Shown here: positions 21,664 through 31,770 of the stretch, one piece after another
Position numbering within the stretch: the stretch's first letter is position 1
Layout of the letters: each line of letters begins with the position of its first letter
DNA from: Gaertneriomyces semiglobifer
Taxonomy: Eukaryota > Chytridiomycota > Chytridiomycetes > Spizellomycetales > Spizellomycetaceae
Assembly: GCA_025558075.1 (NCBI GenBank)
Contig: JAHLKF010000019.1
Span: 248,001-312,000 of the forward strand
Direction of reading: 5' to 3'
DNA: 64,000 bases
Position numbers and translations under genes: made by a program
The notes under the pieces: generated by a model
Database searches by the model: none
What the model was told of the DNA's origin: nothing
The model's input: only the letters and a program-made list of their open reading frames with translations

Positions 21664-21961
21664 CTTGTCCTCTCATCCACCTACGTTTCCTTTCACCAAG
21701 TCAACGTCAGTTCAATTCGCTGTTCGCAGTGTTCCTTTTTCGCGTTATTCTTATCAATTACACATAGTGGCTGTGCAATCAATTGCTGGCGTCCGACGCG
21801 AAGTGTTCAGTCGGCTGCTGGTGAACTTCCAAGAGTTCTTGGAAGTGAAGAATTGGAGGGCATTCGAGGGCAACGAGGGAAATCTCAGAGCTCAGAAGAG
21901 TCACGCGACATGCCAAGGAAGGGTATGGAAGCTTGCAGAAAGTGTCCAGAGCTCGCACGCA

Positions 21962-21968
21962 TATAAAA
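21962..21968 (+). promoter_or_regulatory. TATA box of tandem gene copy 1
   Basis: TATAAAA lies 117 bases before the ATG at 22079. The surrounding word ATAAAAGCTCGA and the ATGCCAAGGAA word upstream recur in unit 2, so the promoter was duplicated with the gene. Confidence 0.6.
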
Positions 21969-22078
21969 GCTCGAATGTCCGGATACTCTTAACTGTAGAA
22001 CCTTGACCATCAAGCTTACTCGCACAGACAGTCCTCTATCTCTCTGTTCGAGACCATACCAATATATATACAAATAGA

Positions 22079-23350
22079 ATGAGTACCACGAAAAAGTACA
22101 GCAGAAGGCACCTGTGCTTGACCGGCTCCCTAAAGGCTGCAAAGGCTGGACATGAATTTCAATACGTGCTTTGGCTTCCTACCAAGCTGAAGCATCAAAC
22201 CGACCAAGACGAAACGGCACTTGGTTCGACTACGATGGATGACTATCAACCATTCGATGAACTTATTCATGTAACCCATCTTCCGGACGCCGCGAGCATC
22301 TTTCGTTCCCAGAAGATCGCGGTCCAGCCCCCTACCAGTCTTACGCTCGCTAATCAAGATTTGGTACTTTCATGGAGTAAGGGCGGGGAGATGGTCAGAT
22401 TATCGCAAACCAAGTCACCCAGGCTTCGTGGCTATCGCCAGCTACGTGGTTTCCGCGGTATCTGGCTCGCGCCCGCGTGCTCTATCAACACGCGTTACGG
22501 CTCGGTCGCCTTTAACTTGCGCATTTCTGGATGGGAAGGCATTCAACGGAACGACAACTACTTTAACTACTATTGGGTAGAGACCATTGATTACCTGACC
22601 AAGTCTGCTTCGCGCATCTTGGTAGTTCCGAAGGAGTCTGATCCATATGTCAAGACGTTGAAATCCCTCGCTTTCGATCCTACCGTTCGCGGTGGTCCCT
22701 GGTACTGGGACAAGCAGGCCAACAAACATTATGCTCTGAAAACATCCAAGTCTTTCGAGGGATCAAAGCTACGCGATCACACATTGGAATTCCTCAAGTC
22801 CACTGATATTGTATGGCCCAGCGAAATTCCATCTTGGTCTGCCATCCCACGCGAGGAGGACAGCATTGGGAAATGCAAACGGTACCAAGAAAAGTGCACC
22901 GAGCTCAACGAAAATCTGGGAATCGCCAAGGTTACCTTGTGCATGTGGGCGCACGCCTATGGGGCGAGCGTAGCGCCTGGTACGAGTCTGGGAAAACGCA
23001 AAAGATCCGACACCAACAGTTACCAACAACCTCCCGGTGGGTTAATAAAGCGCAGATTGTCTGCTTCGGAGTTGGAAAACGGTGTAGATGAGGCCGAAGA
23101 GTACTTTTTCCAAAGACTCTACAAGGCGCCCAGAGGTGAAGGATGCGATATAAACAAGGTTAAAGTGCGCTGGAGCACCTTCGTCTCCTGCCTCAAGGAT
23201 CTTAACTTTGAAGGCGCTTCTGAAGCTATCAGCAATGTACCGTACGAGTTCGTTTATGAAGAAATGCGGCATGTTTTCCCTAAAATGCCTGAGACTCTCC
23301 CTTCTTTGGAGGACGACAGCGCTGCAGAGAACGAGGACAGCCTGCGTTGA
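22079..23350 (+). CDS. Unrecognised nuclear-type protein, tandem copy 1 (423 aa)
   Basis: Single exon from the ATG at 22079. I do not recognise the family. The N-terminal half reads as a compact globular domain: a lead-in LPTKLKHQTDQDETALG, then FDELIHVTHLPDAASIF. Further on are GFRGIWLAPACSINTRYGSV and YFNYYWVETIDYLTKSASR, and a very conserved LEFLKSTDIVWPSEIPSWSA. The pattern of a His-x-Thr motif before a helix and a later Tyr-Gly-Ser/Ala-Phe strand is faintly like ADP-ribosyltransferase folds (DarT or RES type), but no catalytic residue can be assigned. After residue 300 comes a basic nuclear-signal candidate (GKRKRSD, KRRLSASELE), then an acidic helical C-terminus. The gene is about 62% identical by eye to its tandem copy and is intact. 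Confidence 0.75.
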   Translation: MSTTKKYSRRHLCLTGSLKAAKAGHEFQYVLWLPTKLKHQTDQDETALGSTTMDDYQPFDELIHVTHLPDAASIFRSQKIAVQPPTSLTLANQDLVLSWSKGGEMVRLSQTKSPRLRGYRQLRGFRGIWLAPACSINTRYGSVAFNLRISGWEGIQRNDNYFNYYWVETIDYLTKSASRILVVPKESDPYVKTLKSLAFDPTVRGGPWYWDKQANKHYALKTSKSFEGSKLRDHTLEFLKSTDIVWPSEIPSWSAIPREEDSIGKCKRYQEKCTELNENLGIAKVTLCMWAHAYGASVAPGTSLGKRKRSDTNSYQQPPGGLIKRRLSASELENGVDEAEEYFFQRLYKAPRGEGCDINKVKVRWSTFVSCLKDLNFEGASEAISNVPYEFVYEEMRHVFPKMPETLPSLEDDSAAENEDSLR

Positions 23351-24188
23351 TATAATGGATATTTGAATTTGAGGAAATCGCGTTCTTTTCTCTGGCCCTC
23401 GTTGTTCTGTGTAGTTCCATGCAAAAGCTGTTTTCGTCTCAGTTCGGTTTCTTGTAAAAATGCTTTGAACAATGCGTACTTTTCTGCCGAGACACTAAAA
23501 CCCAAAATGACAAGCAGAGCGTTTTCACTGATCGGAGATTTTGTGACAACAGACAAGCAAACAAGCAGCACTTGCACACCGATCATTTTCACTGGTAAGA
23601 GGGGGATATATTTTCAACCAAGTATCAAAGAGCCAATACAATTCTTGTATACTATTATGCATCCAGAAACTTTTAACACTTGCGGTGGCTGTGCAATCAA
23701 TATCGACACGCGTGCCACCGCCGACCGCGAAGTTGTGCAGTGATTAAACTGTTATCGACTATCTTTATGTTTCATTTGACTGTGCAATTACCGTCATACT
23801 AATTACAGTGACTGTGCACCTCACGTAAACGTAAACTCCGCACCTTTGGACGCTACCAACGCGCGCGCGTGATGACCTTCCGTTGCGAACTTCTGGACGT
23901 GATTATTTTTTCGAAGTTCAGAATTCAACTGGACATATTAGTACATATCGCTTTTGGGAAAGGCGAACGTCATGCAATATGCCAAGGAACATCCTGGAAG
24001 CGTGCCGAAGATAACCGGAGCCTTTGCGCTCCGCTAGCATCGCCTTTGTCAGCGCATAAAAGCTCGACTGTCCAATTAGAGTGCTCCATTACACTACTGA
24101 AAAAGCGGCATCATAGTTGGAATATTACAGAAGTTATCCGGACGTTTTGATAGGCTGTCATATTTGAGTCACCTGGTCACTGTCGGCA

Positions 24189-24195
24189 TATAAAA
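24189..24195 (+). promoter_or_regulatory. TATA box of tandem gene copy 2
   Basis: TATAAAA lies 99 bases before the ATG at 24294. The inherited TATA position (24055, now CATAAAA followed by GCTCGACTGTCC) is 239 bases from the ATG, so this second box appears to have replaced it after sequence was gained in between. Confidence 0.5.
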
Positions 24196-24293
24196 GCGGA
24201 AGGGCAGACAAACCTCTCGCTGTAAAATCGAGAATTACCGTTGATCATCGACAAACTACCTATCTTTTCTTTCGAAATCAAGGCATCGATAAC

Positions 24294-25577
24294 ATGGGCT
24301 CTACCACACCCTGCGATAAAATGCTGCTGTGCTTTTCCGGCCGGCGAGTATGGACTCATCAAGGGCGGCTACCTAAGAACGTGCACTGGCGTCCGACGAA
24401 GCTGAATCATGGAATCGACCACGACCAGACAGCACTTGGTTTCACCAAGCTGTCGGGCTATGAAAAATTCGACCAACTTATCCATGTAACGCATCTTCGG
24501 CAAGCCGCGGAAATCGTTAAAACAAAGAAGATTGAGGCCCAAACTCTTACCAGTCCTACGCTCGCTAATTCAAAGTTGACCCTCGTGACGGCGGCCGGTT
24601 CTCCCGAAACCAGGTTATCTGCGGACAGGTCAAGCGCGCTTCATATCTATCGTCGGCTGGGTGGGTTTTGTGGTCTTTGGATTACACCCGCATGTTCCTT
24701 GAATACCTACTACGGCTCTATCGCATTTAACGTGAGCATTCACAGCATTGCGACAGGCGACTTTAACTACTATTGGATAGAGATCATTGAGTACACGAGC
24801 AAGTCTGCTTCGCGCATCTTGGTAATCCCGAAAAAGTCTGATCCATATGTCGAGACGTTGAAATCCCTCGCTTTCGATCCCAAGGTTCGCGGTGGTCCCT
24901 GGTACTACAACGTGAACACTGGTGAACACTATGCACTGAAAAGATGCAGGTCTTACTGGGAATTTCAAGTTCCCGCTCGGGATCACACATTGGAATTCCT
25001 CAAGTCCACTGATATTGTATGGCCCAGCGAAATTCCATCTTGGTCAGCCGTCCTGCATATGGAGGATAAAAATAGGTACTGCAAGCGCTACCCAAAAGGG
25101 TGCTTCGAGCTTAAGGACAGACTGGGCGTTGCCAAATCCTCGTTGTGCATGTGGGCCCACATCTATCTGGAGGGCGTAGCGCCTGGCACGAGTCTGGGAA
25201 AGCGCAAAAGGTCCGACCCAAGTGTTCCGCAAACATTTGACGATGGGGTCGGAAAGCGCCAACGATCTGCTTCGGAGCTCGAAAAGGATGTAGATGACGC
25301 CGTCGAGTTCTTCTTGGACGACCTCTATGAAGCGCCCAGCGGTGAAGAATGTTCCGAAGACACGAATCAAGTGCACTGGAGCAAGTTCGTCTCTTGCCTC
25401 AAAGATCAAGACTTTGATGGCGCTTCTGAAGCTATCAGCAACGTACCGTACGAATTCGTTTATGAGGAAATGCGGTATGATTTCCCTCGCATGCCTGAGA
25501 AGCCCCGTCGTATGAAGGAGACCACCGCCGCACTGAATGAGGATGGTACCGCAGCGAGTGAGAACAGCATACACTGA
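24294..25577 (+). CDS. Unrecognised nuclear-type protein, tandem copy 2 (427 aa)
   Basis: Single exon, ATG at 24294. It is a paralogue of the upstream gene over the full length, with the same order of segments: FDQLIHVTHLRQAAEIV, GFCGLWITPACSLNTYYGSI, FNYYWIEIIEYTSKSASR, then the shared block SDPYVETLKSLAFDPKVRGG. The block LEFLKSTDIVWPSEIPSWSA, GKRKRSDPS, and the C-terminal block SEAISNVPYEFVYEEMR follow. Patches are almost identical at DNA level (24837-24905 and 24980-25043) while the N-terminus and the loop around residue 100 have diverged strongly. An intact frame in both copies argues that both are under selection. It probably is the parental locus, since its 3' flank runs naturally into actin. 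Confidence 0.75.
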   Translation: MGSTTPCDKMLLCFSGRRVWTHQGRLPKNVHWRPTKLNHGIDHDQTALGFTKLSGYEKFDQLIHVTHLRQAAEIVKTKKIEAQTLTSPTLANSKLTLVTAAGSPETRLSADRSSALHIYRRLGGFCGLWITPACSLNTYYGSIAFNVSIHSIATGDFNYYWIEIIEYTSKSASRILVIPKKSDPYVETLKSLAFDPKVRGGPWYYNVNTGEHYALKRCRSYWEFQVPARDHTLEFLKSTDIVWPSEIPSWSAVLHMEDKNRYCKRYPKGCFELKDRLGVAKSSLCMWAHIYLEGVAPGTSLGKRKRSDPSVPQTFDDGVGKRQRSASELEKDVDDAVEFFLDDLYEAPSGEECSEDTNQVHWSKFVSCLKDQDFDGASEAISNVPYEFVYEEMRYDFPRMPEKPRRMKETTAALNEDGTAASENSIH

Positions 25578-26142
25578 TATCATGGCACATTTCAGTTTTG
25601 AAAAAAACGTTCCCGTTTCTCGAGGCGTTTCTTCAGTGTATATAGTTGTTGTATTACAGATAGTGATAGTCGTTGCAGTTGAGTTTCTTGTAAATAGTTT
25701 CAAAAATTCCAACCTTTTTTGTAAGCTTTGAATGCCTCCATGCAACCCGATTTGCCGCTGATAATGCGCATCTCTCGAGATTCCTAACGAGAACTGTTTG
25801 CGTCTCTCCGAATTCCACACGCTGACACTCGGCACATATACATGGAGCCTTAAAATCACATGTACCTTCCGGGACAGTGGAACTCCAATGCCACAAATAA
25901 AACCCCAAAATGACAAACGAGCAACAGAAACTCACTAACGACCCGAGCGTTTCCACATGTATAGATCGAAGATTTTGTGACGAAACCACACAAGATAGCC
26001 AAGCAAAGAAAAGCACTTGCAACCCAAAATTTTTTCACTGGTAAGAGGGGGATATATTTTCAACCAAGTATGAAGAGCACAATACAATTCTTGTATACTA
26101 TGCATCCAGAAACTTTTGTTCCAGATATCTTGCTGTTGTTGT
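25578..26142. other. Shared 3' region of tandem copy 2 and actin
   Basis: This is the converging 3' flank between copy 2 and actin. It is AT-rich, and its last 200 bases are repeated in degenerate form at 23540-23684 behind copy 1. No coding potential is evident. Confidence 0.6.
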
Positions 26143-27343
<1,201 letters not shown>

Positions 27344-27492
27344 TTTTGTATAATAGTACTACAATAATGGGGGGAGAATGAACGTGGTTAACAGACCGGT
27401 ATCAGAGGTATGTGTGTATGTCTACGACGGTCTGGTATGTGTTCTATGTGCCAGATGTATGCAAAAGGGGAAGGGGTGGTCCAGCCTGTCCC

Positions 27493-27500
27493 TTTTTATA
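27493..27500 (-). promoter_or_regulatory. Actin TATA box
   Basis: TATAAAAA on the minus strand, 150 bases before the actin ATG. The leader between it and the start codon is CT-rich, as in other highly expressed fungal genes. Confidence 0.6.
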
Positions 27501-27917
27501 TCCGGGAGCGGAAGCCAGTTTTGAAGGGGGGCGACGGGGCCAGCGACTAATGCAACGGGATATGGGAGGCGTCTCCTTTCGTCCCCATTCACCATGCAAT
27601 GCAAATAGCAACAGCAAAAGCTCTCCATCACACCTTCTCGACCCTTCCATGTGCCTAACAATAGTAACACCGAAAATCCCCCCCTATTGCAAACTTGCAA
27701 ACATGGCCCCCGCTGGGGGCTATAACCGGGACATTCTCTCTTTTAGCTTTTCCCCATTTCGATATCTTTTCTTCTTTGAATCCTCGAATAGCAAGTTGCT
27801 TTGCCTCTTCGAAAGGGAGGGGGGGCGTTCTCAAAGCCACCCATCTATCTGAGTCCCCCCTCATCTTATCGTCCCAGGATAGCACAGCATTACTTACCTG
27901 TTAATACGGGGGGAGCA

Positions 27918-28679
27918 ATGTCCTACGATGATGGTATGGAGGATGTGTCTCCGTTGGATGTTATGCAGGTGAAAGAGTAAGTGTATGCCAAGACGAAGGA
28001 CTGGGGGGAGAGGGGGGGAAGGTGGTGAATGCCTGGGGGGGGGGGGGGGGTGTGCGAGGTGTGCAGTTTACGGTCGTCAGCCGCTGATTGACTTCGGACA
28101 CACGCGTCTATTGACGTGAACAGTCGGGCCCACGCGTTAGTTACTTAATAGAAACGTTAAATGAGACGCCTAAGAACAGTGGTATAATGTGTGTAGGATA
28201 GGATGGTTGCTCTGGGTGTCGGGGAGGATGCTGGTCTGGCTTGGGTGTACGTGTACATAGGTTTCTGTCTTTCTTTTTTGTGTGAGTTTTGGCGGTATCT
28301 CGTGTATTTGAATGAATACGAATTTTTAAAAGTATTAGTAGTCGGCCAATAGTGTGTTTCGAGTGTTGTTGAATCTTGAGAGACCTACAAGCTAAAGATA
28401 TCTCGGCCGGGTTTAGTTGTCTTATCTATTATGGACTGGATGTGTCGACAGGACGTTGGATGTGAATGTTGTAAGGTGAACTGATCAGTCTAGATCGAAC
28501 GGAAAAAATCAAGAAGCGATCACGTATGTTCCGAGTGGAAATGCGCTGTATATAGCCTTTCATTTCGTTGAGATACTAACTTACAATGTCCAGTGTCGGT
28601 CACTGATATGCTGTTGCGGAAGAAACATGGTACACGAACACAGACAAGTTTGATCAAGAACTACATACACTGCGAATAA
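27918..28679 (+). CDS. Candidate small multi-exon gene, incomplete model
   Basis: An ATG at 27918 begins an acidic frame (MSYDDGMEDVSPLDVMQVK) ending in a strong GTAAGT donor after 27976. Two later pieces fit together: 28476-28523 (ELISLDRTEKIKKRS), a GTATGT intron with a CTAAC branch site, and 28594-28679 (VTDMLLRKKHGTRTQ to a TAA). Phases require at least one more exon between 27976 and 28476 that I could not find. A G16 run at 28035 sits in the putative first intron. If real it is a small basic protein with an acidic start, of unknown family. It would be divergent with actin, 574 bp between starts. Confidence 0.3.
28035..28050 (+). repeat. G16 homopolymer
   Basis: Sixteen consecutive G (28035-28050) in non-coding sequence; capable of forming a G-quadruplex. 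Confidence 0.9.
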
Positions 28680-28914
28680 TGGATGGATTCTATTTACGTA
28701 TGCATTCGTACCCAGCGTTTCAACCACCGAAAAGGGCAGCTTGGCACAATCGTTAGGGTGACTTGGAGTGGATATCTCAACACAACAACCAACGACATCG
28801 GCAAGCAGTGACTACATCGGCCTGCTTGGAATCCACATACAGCATACAAGTTCGCGGCATCGAATCATCCAAGTATCAGTGATCCAAAACCTTTCACTCG
28901 ATTCGCCCACACAA

Positions 28915-29421
28915 CTAGCTTGTGCCCTTATGGAACCTCCCACAATGCCTGTCCACTCTCGTCCTCTCCATCCACTCCCACACATCTCCCACACCCCACC
29001 CATCCACATCCACCTCCTCACACTCCGCCCCACACTTCCGACCCCCACACTCATCCCGACATCGATCCGTCACCCCATCCAAAAACCGAACCACCATCTC
29101 CCACATATCCCTTTCCCCGATCGTTTGTCCAGACAACGGCACATATTCGGCGGGTTTGGCTACCCGCGTCCATCGATGTGTCGTGCAGAGGACGTGTAGG
29201 TTGTGATTGGCTTGGCACAGACTACAGATGGGCAGAGCCGGCGTCGGGAAAGGGTAGTAGGGTGTGTGTCGCGAAATGTGAGGAGGATGGAACAGAAGGG
29301 GTGTGCCGTGGGGACAGGTGGGATGCGAGGGTGGTGGACGGCGAGGTGCAGGATGGATGTGTTTCATTTTCAGATGTTGGTCGCTCTCCTGGTCATTCAG
29401 GATGGGTTCGACACTTGACAC
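28915..29421 (-). CDS. Doubtful open frame, possibly part of a spliced gene
   Basis: A 168-codon minus-strand frame begins only with GTG. It contains a possible zinc-knuckle-like cluster (ICSLCQANHNLHVLCTTH) followed by an acidic Trp-rich region. Upstream at 29430-29520 another minus-strand frame with cysteines (ECSKRC) could be an earlier exon. Extreme bias to CCACA/TGTGG-type words keeps both strands open here, so long frames mean little. I do not recognise a family. Confidence 0.2.
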   Translation of the reverse strand: MSSVEPILNDQESDQHLKMKHIHPAPRRPPPSHPTCPHGTPLLFHPPHISRHTPYYPFPTPALPICSLCQANHNLHVLCTTHRWTRVAKPAEYVPLSGQTIGERDMWEMVVRFLDGVTDRCRDECGGRKCGAECEEVDVDGWGVGDVWEWMERTRVDRHCGRFHKGTS

Positions 29422-30747
29422 TTGTCTCTTGGAGCGTTCCTCCGCTGGTTGATATGAGGGTGGTCAGGCTGCTGGCCTTGATACAGCGCTTAGAACACTC
29501 GTTCTTGTAGGAAACTCCTCTCGATTTGATACCATTCCTCAAGGATAAGTAAACCGGAAACTGGTAACCTACGCGCAGATCTGGCGGAGTTTTAACGCCT
29601 TATTGATAGCGCATATAACGTAATGAATCCATCTCTATTGATAACCCATGAACGCCAGTGCCGGATTTTCTCACTGGCCCAAACGCTTCTTCAACGTCGA
29701 AGTTCGAAGTGGCATGCGTAGAACGTAAGTCATCGCATTGTTAGGAAATGTTGGGTCGCAACCAGTTTTGGAGAAGCCGGGTGCAAGGGTTGAACTTGAA
29801 AGGCAACATGACGATGAAGTTCTCTCTGACCCTGGTGAGAAAAATTCAAAATTCACTGCGGTTCTTCCTCTTCAACCTTGTGTACGCGGCGCTTATGGAG
29901 GCCTTATGAGTTCTCCTCAAGTTTATGTTGCTGATGACGTTGTTTGTAATCGGTATTAATATTAATAGTTGGATCCGTGTGGGAACGCATCACGACGCCG
30001 CCATGCATTTTGATGTCAGTCGCGGTAGTGGGCAGCTGTCAACCGTGAAAGCTAGTTCTGAAAGTGACTACACAACATCATGCGTTTGATACAAGCCTCG
30101 CAGTTCTCGCAATGCGAAAAATCTCATTATTAAGAACCCTTGTTTTCAAGGAGACTTCTTCCACTCAAAAAAATATATATAAAACCCCTCAGCGCCCCCC
30201 CCCCCCCATTCCTCTTTTTTTTTCTGATCCTCAAGACCCTTCAAAGGGAGGTTTCACCAATTCCTCCCTCACCACATCGTCCGCCCCCCCTCCCCGCTTC
30301 TTCAGCGGGAGCGAGTCGATAGTGATTCGCGCGCGGGGTTTCGCCGCCCATAGCAGAATACCTACGGTGCGATTGACGAACGTAGACGATCTGCGTGCGT
30401 GCGTCGGGGGGGCTTGCAGTCCTCCCTAGTTCAATTCTGGGCTGGGGAGAGACCAAACGAGGGAGGCCGGTGTGGTGGCACCGAGAGACCCATGTGGGTG
30501 ATCGGTAGCCCGCGCCACCACCCGATAGACGGGAGGAGTGACTGGGAATAGGGCGGTAGGGTGGTTTGCCGGGAACGTGAGTTCTTGAGCAACCTGCCGC
30601 CCCCGCCCCTCCCGTCCCACTTGGCCATTTGCCAAGTGGTGCCATTTGGAACGGGTTCATATGCCCAGGTATGGTGAGAGCGTGTCCATTTTCGTGTTTG
30701 GTGTTGAGACTCACTTGTGTTATCCGTCTATGTACGGTATGCAGTAA
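29422..30747. other. Poorly coding region
   Basis: Frames near 29671-29959 on both strands lack motifs. The 30170-30210 interval holds pyrimidine runs (C11 and T9) next to ATATATATAA, and 30240-30640 is G/C-rich with many short palindromes. I see no supportable gene. Confidence 0.4.
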
Positions 30748-31067
30748 ATGGGTTTGGAGACGGAGAGCGGGGACGACAGCGGCCGGTCCCCTTCCCCGGA
30801 CCCCGGAGCCCTCGGCCACAAGTACAGGCGGGGGTTGGCCGCCATCCAACTATGGATGGACGAAGAGGGAATCTCCAGCGGATCGGAGATGGGGAGGAGG
30901 GGGGTGGACGAGACCGATGGTGTGGAGGACTTCGACACTTGCGTGTTGGTGCCAGTGGTAAGTTTCCACAACCGAATCATTTACCAAAACCACACCACTC
31001 ATTTCCTGATTATCAGATAGACCACCCCTCATTCGGGTGTCTGAAAGAAGTGGGATGGATTGAATAG
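30748..31067 (+). CDS. Small acidic protein, two exons (86 aa)
   Basis: Exon 1 runs 30748-30957 from an ATG just behind an in-frame stop. A clean GTAAGT...TTATCAG intron follows (30958-31016), and exon 2 is 31017-31067. The phases join perfectly. The product is acidic: ETESGDDSGRS, a short amphipathic helix YRRGLAAIQLWMDEEG, then acidic residues, ending VIDHPSFGCLKEVGWIE. No family is recognised. A PPI-type short linear motif role is conceivable. A further upstream exon ending in ...TATGCAG at 30744 cannot be excluded. Confidence 0.45.
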
Positions 31068-31770
31068 AGATGAATTAGGGGGGTTGGGGTGGTAGAGTAC
31101 GGGATAGATGTGGCCTCCTCCTCCTCCTCCTGCTGCTACTTTCCGCTTCCCCTTGCTCAAAAGACACTAGGGCTGACACCCATACTGTGCTAATGAGTAA
31201 GCGATGGGAGTCGAAAAGTGCAGGCGTAGGTTGGAGGATGAAGTGCTAGGATGGTTGGGTGGTTGGTTGGTTGGGAGGGTTCATCAAAATCTGTAATAAA
31301 TATATTTAATACATCTTTGGACATTGCCTGACAACGCTGTCGTTGGTGGATTCCAAAGTGTGATATCAACGTATTGGGAAAACATAAATATACAGCAAGA
31401 AGTAAAACAAACAAACAACGAACACGTTACAACGCCAACTTCCGCGGAGATGACTGTTATTACATAATCCATATCAGGCGGACGTGTCACGTCGCGCGCG
31501 TTCCGATTTCGTTGGCGTTCGACAATTGAATTTTGTTAATTCGTTATACGCTTTACGCCCGTCGTCGTCGTTGTCAGTGTGGACGAGAGTAGAAGAGAAG
31601 GATCACATTGCTTGCTGCCGAGACACTAGTAGATTGCAGTTGAGTATTCAGTGGATTTGACTGGTGGTGTGGTGGAAGAAAGAGAGATCGATACATCCTT
31701 GCAACAAAGCCTTTGAGGGTGTCGACACTAGTACCACTCGACGCCAGCCGCACAGAGTTGAAAAACACAA
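31068..31770. other. Intergenic, 0.7 kb
   Basis: No gene seen. The last 250 bases are the upstream region of the PHAF1-like gene. Confidence 0.5.

Larger units (their letters stand above)
21767..23684 (+). repeat. Tandem duplication, unit 1 (1.92 kb)
   Basis: Unit 1 begins at a 17-base word starting GTGGCTGTGC (21767-21783) and contains a promoter, the 423-aa gene and about 330 bases of 3' flank. It ends in CTTGCGGTGG, which is a copy of the last codons of actin read on the opposite strand. The same 17-base word restarts exactly there (23685-23701). This is a head-to-tail tandem duplication whose junction shares GTGG between the two breakpoints. Confidence 0.8.

Noticed and set aside
28915..29510. 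196-codon plus-strand Pro/His/Thr-rich frame
   Set aside because: The protein is compositional noise from CCACAC-type words; all frames on both strands stay open here.
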